Positions 1 through 7,812 of a stretch of 64,000 bases of DNA are shown piece after piece. The notes under the pieces are model-generated. The model was not told the origin of the DNA, ran no database searches, and saw nothing but the letters and a program-made list of their open reading frames with translations. Position 1 is the stretch's first letter. Each line of letters begins with the position of its first letter. The position numbers were made by a program, and so were the translations under genes. This DNA comes from Sphingomonas_R arantia (GTDB lineage: Bacteria > Pseudomonadota > Alphaproteobacteria > Sphingomonadales > Sphingomonadaceae). The stretch lies in the NCBI RefSeq assembly GCF_042682045.1, contig NZ_JBHUGS010000001.1:558001-622000 (forward strand). The letters run 5' to 3'.

Positions 1-339
1 TGCCCGCGCTGCGGCGCGCGGACGCTGTTCGCGGGTGTCGCGCGGTTCTCGCCCGCCTGTTCGAACTGCGGGCTCGAGTTCGCGAAGTTCAACGTGGATG
101 ACGGGCCGGCGGCGTTCCTGACGCTCGGCATCGGGACGATCATCACGATCGCGGCGATCACGCTGGAACTGACCGTGTCGCCGCCCTTCTGGGTGCATTT
201 CCTGATCTGGACGCCGGTGACGTTGCTCTCGGTGGTTGGGTCGCTGCGCGTGGCGAAGGGGATGCTGATCCTGGCGGAATATCGCAACGACGCGCGCGAG
301 GGGCGGATCCGCGGGGACGCGCCGGAGGATCGGCCGTGA
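1..339 (+). CDS. DUF983 family protein, 5' end missing
   Basis: The reading frame is open from the first base, so the true start lies before the window. The visible 112 residues begin with a zinc-ribbon-like pair of cysteine knuckles (CPRCG near residue 1 and CSNCG about 17 residues later), then two predicted membrane helices. This matches the small DUF983 membrane proteins that sphingomonads and other alphaproteobacteria carry beside cytochrome c oxidase genes. The next gene, SURF1, starts with a GTG that overlaps this stop (GTGA), so the two are probably co-translated as part of a cox operon lying upstream. The exact role of DUF983 is unknown. Confidence 0.88.
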   Translation, partial: CPRCGARTLFAGVARFSPACSNCGLEFAKFNVDDGPAAFLTLGIGTIITIAAITLELTVSPPFWVHFLIWTPVTLLSVVGSLRVAKGMLILAEYRNDAREGRIRGDAPEDRP

Positions 340-938
340 CTGGACAAGCCAGCGCAACGCCGCGGCTGCGCATTCCGATCGTCGCGACGCTGGTCGTCGT
401 GGCGGCGGCGATCGGCATGGCGATGCTGGGCCTGTGGCAGGTGCGGCGGATGCACGAGAAGGGAGCGTTGCTGGCGCAATATACGGCGGCACCGGGCAAG
501 CCCGCGGTCGCATGGCCGGCGGTGCCGGTGCGCGACGGGGCGCTGCTGTACCGGCGGAGTGGCGGGTTCTGCATCGAACCGATGGGCTGGACCGCGCGGG
601 CCGGGCGGAGCCGGACGGGGGAGAGCGGCTGGCGGCATATCGTGCAGTGCCGGACGGGGGCCGAGGGCCCGGGCATGGCGGTGGACATGGGATGGTCGCG
701 CGACCCGAAGAACCCGGTCGGCTGGACCGGTGGGCGCGTGACGGGGACGATCGATGCGGACCGCGATCATGTTCTGCTGCTCGTTGCGGACCAGGCGGCA
801 CCGGGTCTGACGCCGAGCCTGCGGCCGAGTCCGGAGGATATTCCGAACAATCACTTCGCCTATGCGGTGCAATGGTTCGCGTTCGCCGCGATTGCGCTGG
901 TGATCTATGTGATCGCGCTGACGCGGCGGAGGGTTTGA
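336..938 (+). CDS. SURF1 family cytochrome c oxidase assembly protein
   Basis: The 200-residue protein has the SURF1 layout: an N-terminal membrane helix (about residues 11-32) running into the conserved LGLWQVRR motif, a periplasmic domain, and a C-terminal helix preceded by the signature NHFAYAVQWF. SURF1 proteins assist insertion of heme a or copper-centre assembly of aa3-type oxidases in the inner membrane. The start is a GTG in a GTGA overlap with the DUF983 gene, which supports translational coupling. It is somewhat shorter than the usual 230-250 residues, mainly in the central domain. The following 220 bases carry a palindromic repeat, so the operon probably ends here. Confidence 0.9.
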   Translation: MTGQASATPRLRIPIVATLVVVAAAIGMAMLGLWQVRRMHEKGALLAQYTAAPGKPAVAWPAVPVRDGALLYRRSGGFCIEPMGWTARAGRSRTGESGWRHIVQCRTGAEGPGMAVDMGWSRDPKNPVGWTGGRVTGTIDADRDHVLLLVADQAAPGLTPSLRPSPEDIPNNHFAYAVQWFAFAAIALVIYVIALTRRRV

Positions 939-996
939 GCTTTTCGGTTTCCTCTCCGGGTCTGGGTTGGGCCGCTCTCACACTAACGTTGCTCAG

Positions 997-1044
997 TTGA
1001 CGAGGTTGGCCCCACCCCAACCCCTCCCCTGAAGGAGAGGGGCG
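997..1044 (+). repeat. GC-rich palindromic intergenic repeat, family A copy 1
   Basis: A 48-base element whose core (1021-1042) forms a CCCCTC/GAGGGG hairpin around TGAA. The same 48 bases recur at 21901-21948 with only two differences, and related hairpins occur at 10027-10050 and three times inside 5511-5713. It sits between the SURF1 and threonine synthase genes. It resembles REP/BIME-type elements; no transposase or terminal repeats accompany it. Confidence 0.8.
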
Positions 1045-1161
1045 TTCTGTTGCGGTTTGGTCCAACGTTCGTTTTGACCGGGATGCGGGAGGCCCCGGCT
1101 GGCTTGATTGGCGGACCGCGATGGTTGCCCCTCGCCACACACGGGGCTAAGCCGCGCGGTC

Positions 1162-2562
1162 ATGCAATATGTCAGCACGCGCGGGACCGCGCCCATCCTT
1201 GGCTTCGAGGCCGTGACCCTGGCGGGGCTTGCCGCCGATGGCGGGTTGTACGTGCCGGAGACGTGGCCGACGTTCGATCACGACCAGATCGCGGCGTTGC
1301 GCGGCAAATCCTATGCCGAGACCGCGGCGATCGTGATGGCGCCGTTCGTGGGCGACGCCCTGTCGCGCGAGGACCTGCACGCGCTGTGTGTCGCGGCCTA
1401 TGGGCGGTTCGAGCATGATGCGGTAACGCCGCTGGTGCAGCTGGATGCGCAGCACTGGTTGCTGGAGCTGTTCCACGGGCCGACGCTGGCGTTCAAGGAC
1501 GTGGCGTTGCAGCTGCTGGGGCTGTTGTTCGAGCGGTTCCTGTCCGGGCGGGACAGCCACCTGACCGTCATCGGCGCGACGTCGGGCGATACAGGGTCGG
1601 CGGCGATCGATGCGCTGGCGGGGCGGGCGAAGGTCGATATCTTCATGCTGCACCCGGAAGGGCGCGTGTCGGAGGTGCAGCGCCGGCAGATGACGACGGT
1701 GCTGGCGCCGAACGTCCACAATATCGCGATCGACGGCAGTTTCGACGATGCGCAGGCGCTGGTGAAGGCGATGTTCGCCGACCGGCCGTTCGCCGAACGG
1801 TTCGAGCTGTCCGCGGTCAATTCGATCAACTGGGCGCGGCTGATGGCGCAGATCGTCTATTATTTCTACGCCGCGGTGCGGCTGGGCGGGCCGGAGCGGC
1901 CGGTGGCATTTGCGGTGCCGACGGGCAATTTCGGCGATGTCTTCGCGGGATATTGCGCCGCGCGGATGGGGCTGCCGATCGCCAAGCTGATCGTCGCGAC
2001 CAACGTCAACGACATCCTGCACCGCGCGCTGTCCGCCGGGGACTATTCGGCGGGCACGGTGACCGCGACCGCCGCGCCGTCGATGGACATCCAGGTGAGT
2101 TCCAATTTCGAGCGGCTGCTGTTCGATCTGCACGGGCGCGATGCGGGGGCGCTGTGCGCGGCGATGGGCGGGTTCGATCGCGATCGGCGGATGGCGCTGA
2201 CCCCGGCGATGCAGGCGGAGGCGGGCAACATCTTCGTCAGCGCACGGGTGGATGCCGCGGCGATGACCGGGGCGATGCAGCACGCGGCGACGCGGATGGG
2301 GCAGGTGATCGACCCGCATACCGCGATCGGGTTGGCCGCGGCGCGCGCGATCGGGTTGTCGGCCGACGTGCCGGTGGTGACGCTGGCGACCGCGCATCCC
2401 GCCAAGTTCGGCGATGCGGTGGAGCAGGCGATCGGGCGGCGACCCGAGCTGCCCGCGCGGATCGCCGGGCTGTTCGACATGCCGGAGCGCTCCGTTTCGT
2501 TGCCCGCGACGCTGGCGGCGATCGAGGGGCATGTCGCGGCGCATGCGAGGCCGCGCGCATGA
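1162..2562 (+). CDS. thrC: Threonine synthase
   Basis: The 466-residue PLP enzyme converts O-phosphohomoserine to threonine, the last step of threonine synthesis in the cytoplasm. The start MQYVSTRG is the usual N-terminus of this family; an upstream ATG at 1108 would add residues without family support. The PLP-binding lysine is in LAFKDVALQ (about residue 112), and the phosphate-binding glycine/serine stretch is GATSGDTGSAA. Length is normal for the bacterial long form (about 460-480). The stop overlaps the start of the M16 protease gene (ATGA at 2559), beginning a tightly coupled three-gene operon. Confidence 0.95.
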   Translation: MQYVSTRGTAPILGFEAVTLAGLAADGGLYVPETWPTFDHDQIAALRGKSYAETAAIVMAPFVGDALSREDLHALCVAAYGRFEHDAVTPLVQLDAQHWLLELFHGPTLAFKDVALQLLGLLFERFLSGRDSHLTVIGATSGDTGSAAIDALAGRAKVDIFMLHPEGRVSEVQRRQMTTVLAPNVHNIAIDGSFDDAQALVKAMFADRPFAERFELSAVNSINWARLMAQIVYYFYAAVRLGGPERPVAFAVPTGNFGDVFAGYCAARMGLPIAKLIVATNVNDILHRALSAGDYSAGTVTATAAPSMDIQVSSNFERLLFDLHGRDAGALCAAMGGFDRDRRMALTPAMQAEAGNIFVSARVDAAAMTGAMQHAATRMGQVIDPHTAIGLAAARAIGLSADVPVVTLATAHPAKFGDAVEQAIGRRPELPARIAGLFDMPERSVSLPATLAAIEGHVAAHARPRA

Positions 2563-3803
2563 CGACGGCGCGGGTGCACCGGCTGGCCAACGGGCTGACC
2601 ATCGCGGTGGAGCCGATGGACGGGGTCGAGACGCTGGCGGTGGGCGTCTATGCCGATGTCGGTTCGCGGTCCGAGGCGGCCGGGCAGGGCGGGCTGGCCC
2701 ATCTGGTCGAGCATATGGTGTTCAAGGGTGCGGGCGGGCGCGATGCGCGCGCGATCGCCGAGGATATCGAGGATGTCGGCGGGAGCCTGAACGCGTGGAC
2801 CGCGCGCGACCACACCGTCTATCATGCGCGGCTGCTGGCCGGTGACCTGGCGCTGGGCGTCGACATGATCGCCGACCTGGTGCGCGCGCCGCGGTTCGAC
2901 CCGGACGAGCTGGAGCGCGAGAAGAAGGTCGTGCTGTCCGAACTGGGCGAGGCGAACGATACGCCCGACGACATCGTGTTCGATCACCTGCAATCGGCCT
3001 GTTATCCGGGGCAGGCGATCGGCGTGCCGGTGCTGGGCGACGAACGCACGCTGGCGACGCTGACCGCGGGCGACCTGCGCCGCTGGACCGAGGCGCAGTA
3101 TCGACCGGGTAGCCTGGTACTGGCGGCGGCCGGCAAGGTGGACGAGGACGCGCTGCTGGCGCTGGCCGAGGCGCGGTTCGGCGACATGGCCGCGGGAACC
3201 GCACCGGCGGCGGTCAGCGCGACCTTCGGTGGCGGGACGCATCACGACCGGCGCAAGTTCGACCAAATCCATCTGGCGGCGGCCTGGGCCGGGGTCGGGC
3301 ACGAGGATCCGGACGTGCACGCGCTGTCGCTGTTCTCGTCCGCGGCGGGCGGGGGCATGTCGTCGCGGCTGTTCCAGCAGCTGCGCGAGGAGCGTGGGTT
3401 AGCGTACAGCATCTATAGCTGGACGCAGACCTATGCCGAGACGGGGCTGTTCGGGCTGTATTGCGCAGCGGAGCGCCCGCGGGCGGCGGAGGCGCTGGCC
3501 TTGGCGCGCGTCGTGCTGGCGCAGACTGCGGACGATTTGAGCGAGGCGGAACTGGCGCGGGCCAAGTCGCAGGCGAAGGCCGGCTGGCTGATGGGGCTGG
3601 AGTCGGTGGCGGCGCGGTGCGACCGGCTGGCGCGCGACCTGCAGGTGCATGGCCGGATCGTGCCGGTGGCCGAGACGGTGGCGGCGATTGATGCGGTGAC
3701 GGTGGCGCACGCACGCGCGGCGGGGGCGAAGGCACTCGGCGGTGCCGAGGCGCTGGCGACGGTGGGCGGTACGTTGACCGGTTCGGGGAAGGCAGCGGCA
3801 TGA
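2559..3803 (+). CDS. M16 family zinc peptidase (processing-peptidase type)
   Basis: The 414-residue protein carries the inverted zinc motif HLVEH (residues 48-52) within AGQGGLAHLVEHMVFKG and a downstream glutamate in the LSELGE region, as in the beta subunit of mitochondrial processing peptidase and in bacterial PqqL/YmxG-like single-chain proteases. No signal peptide is visible, so a cytoplasmic location is likely. It starts at an ATGA overlap with thrC and its own stop overlaps the methyltransferase start in the same way. The thrC-M16 pairing is common in alphaproteobacteria; no functional link to threonine synthesis is established. The physiological substrate is unknown. Confidence 0.92.
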   Translation: MTTARVHRLANGLTIAVEPMDGVETLAVGVYADVGSRSEAAGQGGLAHLVEHMVFKGAGGRDARAIAEDIEDVGGSLNAWTARDHTVYHARLLAGDLALGVDMIADLVRAPRFDPDELEREKKVVLSELGEANDTPDDIVFDHLQSACYPGQAIGVPVLGDERTLATLTAGDLRRWTEAQYRPGSLVLAAAGKVDEDALLALAEARFGDMAAGTAPAAVSATFGGGTHHDRRKFDQIHLAAAWAGVGHEDPDVHALSLFSSAAGGGMSSRLFQQLREERGLAYSIYSWTQTYAETGLFGLYCAAERPRAAEALALARVVLAQTADDLSEAELARAKSQAKAGWLMGLESVAARCDRLARDLQVHGRIVPVAETVAAIDAVTVAHARAAGAKALGGAEALATVGGTLTGSGKAAA

Positions 3804-4669
3804 GCGATCTGACGACTATAATCGCGGAGCCGTGGGACGACTATGCGCTGGTCGATTCGGGGCATGGCCGGAAGCTGGAGCGCTATGGCCGGTTCCGGTT
3901 TATCCGGCCCGAACCGCAGGCGATGTGGGCCCCCGCGACGACCGCGTGGGAGGCGGACGGCGACTTCATCGGCGCATCGGACGAGGATGGTGGCGGACGC
4001 TGGCATCTGTCGCGCGATGTGCCGCGCGGGGGCTGGCACATCCGCTGGGACGACCTGCGCTTCACCGCGCAGAACACGCCGTTCCGCCATCTGGGGTTCT
4101 TTCCGGACATGGCGCCGGTGTGGTCGTGGATGCGCGAGCGGGTGGGCGAGCGGTCCGAGGTGCTGAACCTGTTCGGCTATACCGGGATCGGATCGCTGGC
4201 GCTGGCGTCGAAGGGCGTGTCGGTGACGCATGTCGATGCATCGAAGAAATCGGTCGAGGCGGGGAAGGCGAACGCGTTTTTGTCGGACCTGGGCGATCGG
4301 CCGATCCGCTGGATGGTGGACGATGCGGTGAAGTTCGCCGCGCGCGAGGTGCGGCGGGGCAAGCGCTACGACGGCATCCTGCTCGACCCGCCAAAGTTCG
4401 GGCGCGGGCCGGACGGCGAGGTCTGGCGGCTGGAGGAGCATCTGCCGGGGCTGATCATGCATTGCCGCAATCTGCTGGATGCGGAGTCGAAGTTCCTGGT
4501 GCTGACGGTCTACGCGATCCGGATGTCGGCTTTGGCGATCGCTGAGTTGTTGCGGCAGGCGACGGCGGATCTGGGCGGGCGGGTTGAGTGCGGCGAGATG
4601 GCGGTGCGTGAAGAGGCGCGTGGGTTGTTGATGCCGACCGCTATTTTTGCGCGGTGGGTGAAGGACTGA
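3800..4669 (+). CDS. Class I SAM-dependent rRNA methyltransferase (RlmI/RlmK-like)
   Basis: The 289-residue protein has a SAM-binding motif I at LNLFGYTGIGS (about residues 122-132), an acidic motif II (THVDAS), and motif IV LLDPPKFGRG (about 194-203). DPPKFGR is typical of the COG1092 family of RNA methyltransferases that modify 23S rRNA cytosine. The N-terminal PUA domain of full-length RlmI is largely absent, so this is the short form. The start overlaps the M16 stop (ATGA). It is the last gene of the thrC operon; a long inverted repeat follows at 4720-4776 and may act as a transcription end or processing signal. Confidence 0.85.
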   Translation: MSDLTTIIAEPWDDYALVDSGHGRKLERYGRFRFIRPEPQAMWAPATTAWEADGDFIGASDEDGGGRWHLSRDVPRGGWHIRWDDLRFTAQNTPFRHLGFFPDMAPVWSWMRERVGERSEVLNLFGYTGIGSLALASKGVSVTHVDASKKSVEAGKANAFLSDLGDRPIRWMVDDAVKFAAREVRRGKRYDGILLDPPKFGRGPDGEVWRLEEHLPGLIMHCRNLLDAESKFLVLTVYAIRMSALAIAELLRQATADLGGRVECGEMAVREEARGLLMPTAIFARWVKD

Positions 4670-4719
4670 AGTTGGGCTGAGCAAGGCCTTCTGATCCCTC
4701 AACACCCCGCATAACCCCG

Positions 4720-4776
4720 TTTGGTTCGAGCCTGTCGAGAACTCTGCGCAGGGGTTCTCGACAGGCTCGAACCAAA
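4720..4776. repeat. Perfect inverted repeat with 23-bp arms, family B copy 1
   Basis: The arms 4720-4742 and 4754-4776 are exact reverse complements and contain GGTTCGAGCCTGTCGAGAAC; the loop is 11 bases. A close copy with a few mismatches lies at 15839-15900. Both are followed by a run of GGGTTGGGGTTGGGG. It separates the convergent methyltransferase and CcmAB genes and could form a strong bidirectional transcript hairpin, although no T-run follows. Confidence 0.85.
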
Positions 4777-4825
4777 ACAGGGTTGGGGTTGGGGGCAGGC
4801 CCAACAACGTCGCTTTGTAGGCGGC

Positions 4826-6283
4826 TCAGTCCTTCCCCGCCCGTAGGGCGGCCCCGCCGGCGAAAGGCGTGATTGCGACTAGCAGCAGGCTGGTCGCGGC
4901 GAGAAGCTTGAGTGCGCCGCCGCCGGTGTCGCCGAGCGCGCCTGCGCCGAAGATCAACAGCGGGATGGCGAGCGGGAGCATGATCAGGCCGGCGAGCGCG
5001 CTTGCACCGCGGAGGCCTGCGGTGAGCGCGGCGGTCAGGAGGCCAAGGGCGGCGAGGCCGGGGGTGCCGAGCAGGAGGCCGGCCTCGATCCGGGTGACGG
5101 TGGTGGTGTCGAGTTTGAGGAGCGCGGCGGCGGGCAGGACCGCGATCATCAGCGGGGGCGCGAAGCCGAGCCAGTGGGCGAGCAGCTTCGACGCGACGGC
5201 GAGTTCGGTGCTGATCCCGCGGACGGCATATTGATCGAGCACGCCGGCGGCGCGGTCGGGTTCGATCAGGCGGTCGACCGGCAACAGGGCCGCGAGCAGC
5301 GCCGCCATCCAGAGCGCGCCGCCACCGGTGCGGGCGAGCAGGGTGCTGTCCGGGCCGATGGCGAAGGGGAAGAGCGTGGCGACGAGGAGGAAGAAGAGGA
5401 TGGGGAGGAGGGCCGCGCCGCCTGTGTAGTGTTGGGTGATGTCGCGGAGGAGGAGGGGGGTTTTGCTTCCTCCGGTTGAGATCTGCTCGCGATGTTGAAG
5501 CGGGGCCGTACTCCCTCCCCCCACCGGCGGGAGGGTTGGGGTGGGGGGTGTTTCCGGGTGGAACGGTCGGGGCGTTGCGTCCAGTGACGCCCCCCACCCA
5601 ACCCTCCCCCCGTGGGGGGGAGGGCTCTGTTGCGTTTGGTTTTGCGTTGCGGCCTCGGGCGGGCGTTGCTCCCCTCTCCCAACCCTCTCCCCGGAGGGGA
5701 GAGGGCTTTCTTGCAGCATTAACTGTTGAGCGTTTTGCAGGCCGAGGGGTTGGTGGGAGGCGGCTATGATGATGCCGCCGTTTGCGCGGTGGTGCGCCAT
5801 TGCTTCGGCCAGGGCGATCAGGCCGCTGGTGTCCAGCCCGTTCGCGGGTTCGTCCAGCAACCACAGGCCGGCACCGCTCCCGAGCGTGCGGGCAAGGACG
5901 GCGCGTTTGCGTTGGCCGGTGGAGAGCATGCGGACCGGGACGGTGGCGAGGTGGGGGATCGCCATCGCCGTCATTGCGGGGGCGACCTGGGTCGCGGTGC
6001 CGTCGAGCTCCGCCCAGAACGCGAGAGCGCGCGACAGGGGCAGGCGGGGGTCGAGCGCGTCGCCGTCGGTGGTGGCGAGGGCCAGGCCGCCGGTGTTGGT
6101 GACGGTGCCGGAGAGTGGGGTCAGCAGGCCTGCGATGATCGCCAATAGCGTGGACTTGCCCGCGCCGTTCGGGCCGGTGACGAGCAGCGCGTCGCCTGGG
6201 GCGAGGGTGAGGTCGATCCCCTCGAACAGCAGCCGGTCGCCGCGCCAGGCGGCGATGCCTTCGAGCCGCAAGGACGGCGTCAT
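4826..6283 (-). CDS. ccmA-ccmB: Heme exporter CcmA-CcmB encoded as one continuous frame
   Basis: The 485-codon frame starts like CcmA, the ATPase of the cytochrome c maturation ABC complex: Walker A TGPNGAGKST (about 36-45), signature LSTGQRKR (about 120-127), Walker B LWLLDEPANGLD (about 140-151). Residues 274-485 match CcmB, the six-helix membrane subunit, starting LLLRDITQHYTGG. These are normally two genes. Here residues 192-272 are a proline/glycine-rich linker encoded by three GC-rich palindromic repeats (5511-5713), and no stop separates the halves. No in-frame ATG, GTG or TTG was found just before the CcmB part, although a GGAGG-like sequence remains at 5469-5473. The start overlaps the upstream metallopeptidase stop (ATGA). 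Either a true fusion protein is made, or one half is expressed poorly. Confidence 0.85.
   Translation of the reverse strand: MTPSLRLEGIAAWRGDRLLFEGIDLTLAPGDALLVTGPNGAGKSTLLAIIAGLLTPLSGTVTNTGGLALATTDGDALDPRLPLSRALAFWAELDGTATQVAPAMTAMAIPHLATVPVRMLSTGQRKRAVLARTLGSGAGLWLLDEPANGLDTSGLIALAEAMAHHRANGGIIIAASHQPLGLQNAQQLMLQESPLPSGERVGRGEQRPPEAATQNQTQQSPPPHGGRVGWGASLDATPRPFHPETPPTPTLPPVGGGSTAPLQHREQISTGGSKTPLLLRDITQHYTGGAALLPILFFLLVATLFPFAIGPDSTLLARTGGGALWMAALLAALLPVDRLIEPDRAAGVLDQYAVRGISTELAVASKLLAHWLGFAPPLMIAVLPAAALLKLDTTTVTRIEAGLLLGTPGLAALGLLTAALTAGLRGASALAGLIMLPLAIPLLIFGAGALGDTGGGALKLLAATSLLLVAITPFAGGAALRAGKD
5511..5713. repeat. Three family-A palindromic repeats inside the ccmA-ccmB frame
   Basis: Hairpin elements lie at about 5511-5549, 5589-5631 and 5668-5713. 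The first is inverted relative to the other two. All show the CCCTCCCC/GGGGAGGG core and the adjoining CCCCACCCCAACC or TTGGGGTGGGG tail seen in the intergenic copies. They are translated on the minus strand as a low-complexity linker. This cluster is the densest group of these repeats in the window. Confidence 0.8.
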
Positions 6284-6684
6284 CCGGCGGCGGCCTCCAG
6301 CGCATGCATGTCGGCGTCGGACAGGCCGAAATGATGGCCGACCTCGTGGACCAGCACGTGGGTGACGAGCGCCTCCAACGTGACGCCGGTTTCACACCAT
6401 TCGTCGAGCAGCGGGCGGCGGAAGAGGTGGATCATGTCGGGCATGGCTGCGGTGTCGGTGACCGATTTCTCGCCGACCGGGCGCCCTGTATAGAGGCCGG
6501 TGAGGTCGAACGGATCGTCGATCTCGAGCGCGTCGAGGACCTCCTCATCCGCGAACTCCTCGACGCGCAGCGCGATGTCGCCGAGGTGGGCGCGGAATTC
6601 CTCCGGCAGCGCGGCCAGCGCGCGGCGGGCGATCGCCTCGATGTCGTCGGCGGTCGGGGCGAGGCCGGTGATTGCTTTATCCAT
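6280..6684 (-). CDS. Short zincin-like metallopeptidase family protein (DUF1025 type)
   Basis: The 134-residue protein ends with HEVGHHFGLSD (residues 113-123), the HExxHxxGxxD signature of metzincin-type zinc sites. The upstream body is acidic and helical with no signal peptide. Alphaproteobacteria have a conserved family of this length annotated as metallopeptidase family protein. Its stop overlaps the CcmA start, so it is translationally coupled to cytochrome c maturation genes. I chose the ATG at 6684 because the frame upstream of it loses family character. Proteolytic activity has not been shown for this family to my knowledge. Confidence 0.82.
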   Translation of the reverse strand: MDKAITGLAPTADDIEAIARRALAALPEEFRAHLGDIALRVEEFADEEVLDALEIDDPFDLTGLYTGRPVGEKSVTDTAAMPDMIHLFRRPLLDEWCETGVTLEALVTHVLVHEVGHHFGLSDADMHALEAAAG

Positions 6685-6738
6685 GGCCGCGACCCTATCG
6701 TCGCGGTGACGACGATACCAGCCGGGGAGCCTTGCCGC

Positions 6739-7029
6739 ATGATCGAACCTTTGTCCGAAGCCGAGCGGATCGACGCGCTCGACGGCCTGCCCGACTGGGA
6801 TCATGACGACGGGCGCGACGCGATCACGCGGCGGTTCGTGTTTGCGGATTTCGGCGAGGCGTTCGGGTTCATGACGCGCGTCGCGTTGCTGGCGGAGAAG
6901 GCGGATCATCATCCCGAATGGTCCAATGTCTGGAACCGGGTGGACGTGACGCTGACCACGCATGACGCGGGTGGCCTGTCGGTGCGCGATGTCGCGATGG
7001 CGCAGGCGATCGATGCGGTGGTGGGGTGA
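6739..7029 (+). CDS. phhB: 4a-hydroxytetrahydrobiopterin dehydratase (pterin carbinolamine dehydratase)
   Basis: The 96-residue protein has the family core: FAEAF-like FGEAFGFMTRVA, then ADHHPEWSNVWNRVDVTLTT, which holds the conserved histidines of the active site. The enzyme recycles the 4a-carbinolamine produced by aromatic amino acid hydroxylases; in bacteria without phenylalanine hydroxylase nearby it may serve other pterin roles. Length is normal. It is divergent from the metallopeptidase (54 bases between starts) and 18 bases upstream of the ABC transporter gene. No hydroxylase gene is visible in the window. Confidence 0.93.
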   Translation: MIEPLSEAERIDALDGLPDWDHDDGRDAITRRFVFADFGEAFGFMTRVALLAEKADHHPEWSNVWNRVDVTLTTHDAGGLSVRDVAMAQAIDAVVG

Positions 7030-7047
7030 TTTGCCTTTAGGCAGGGG

Positions 7048-7812
7048 ATGGATGTGACGACGACGGCGATCGCGTTCGAGGGGGTGACCAAGCGTTACGG
7101 CGACGCGATCGTCGTCGATGCGGTGACGCTCGACATCGTGGCGGGCAGTTTCGTGGCGCTGGTCGGGACATCCGGGTCGGGCAAATCGACGTTGCTGAAG
7201 ATGGTGAACCGGTTGGTGGAGCCGGACGCGGGCGCGGTGCGGGTCGCGGGGGTGGCGGTCGCGGGCGGGGATGCGCCGGTGCTGCGGCGGTCGATCGGGT
7301 ATGTGTTCCAGAATGTGGGGCTGTTCCCGCACCTGTCGGTGGCGGACAATATCGCGATCCGGGCGCGGTTGGGCGAGGGGGTGCCGGATGTCGGGGCGCT
7401 TCTGACGCAGGTCGGATTGGAGCCGGATGTCGCCAAGCGGTCGCCGCGGGCGTTGTCGGGTGGGCAGCAGCAGCGCGTCGGGATCGCGCGGGCGCTGGCG
7501 GGGGATGCGAAGATCCTGCTGATGGACGAGCCGTTCGGCGCGCTCGATCCGGTGACGCGGGAGCGGATCGGGCAGACGGTGCGCGAGCTGCACGTCGCGC
7601 GCGGGCTGACGACGATCATGGTGACGCACGACATGGGCGAGGCGTTGCTGCTGGCGGACCGCGTGCTGGTGATGGTGGCGGGTCGGATCGTGGCGGATGC
7701 GACGCCGGCCGAGATGCTGCGTGCCGAGGACGGGCCGGCGGCGGCGCTGGTCGCGGTGCCGCGTGGGCAGGCGGCGCGGATGCAGGCGCTGGCCGACGGG
7801 GGCACGGCATGA
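7048..7812 (+). CDS. Glycine betaine/choline-type ABC transporter ATP-binding protein
   Basis: The 254-residue ATPase has Walker A GTSGSGKST (about 40-48), signature LSGGQQQRVGIARAL, Walker B LLMDEPFGALD and the switch histidine in MVTHDM. The FGALDPVTRERIG stretch is typical of the OpuCA/ProV osmoprotectant branch. It lacks the C-terminal CBS pair that regulates OpuCA by ionic strength, so osmotic gating would have to come from elsewhere. Its stop overlaps the start of the permease/binding-protein gene (ATGA), giving a two-gene importer. Confidence 0.9.
   Translation: MDVTTTAIAFEGVTKRYGDAIVVDAVTLDIVAGSFVALVGTSGSGKSTLLKMVNRLVEPDAGAVRVAGVAVAGGDAPVLRRSIGYVFQNVGLFPHLSVADNIAIRARLGEGVPDVGALLTQVGLEPDVAKRSPRALSGGQQQRVGIARALAGDAKILLMDEPFGALDPVTRERIGQTVRELHVARGLTTIMVTHDMGEALLLADRVLVMVAGRIVADATPAEMLRAEDGPAAALVAVPRGQAARMQALADGGTA

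Noticed and set aside
1147..2544. Long minus-strand open frame opposite thrC
   Set aside because: It is an arginine/histidine-rich shadow of the threonine synthase gene, caused by GC-rich third positions; no domain or ribosome-binding site.
5266..5682. Separate small gene within the repeat block of ccmA-ccmB
   Set aside because: The frame is only another reading of the repeats and the CcmB start, with no independent start site or domain.
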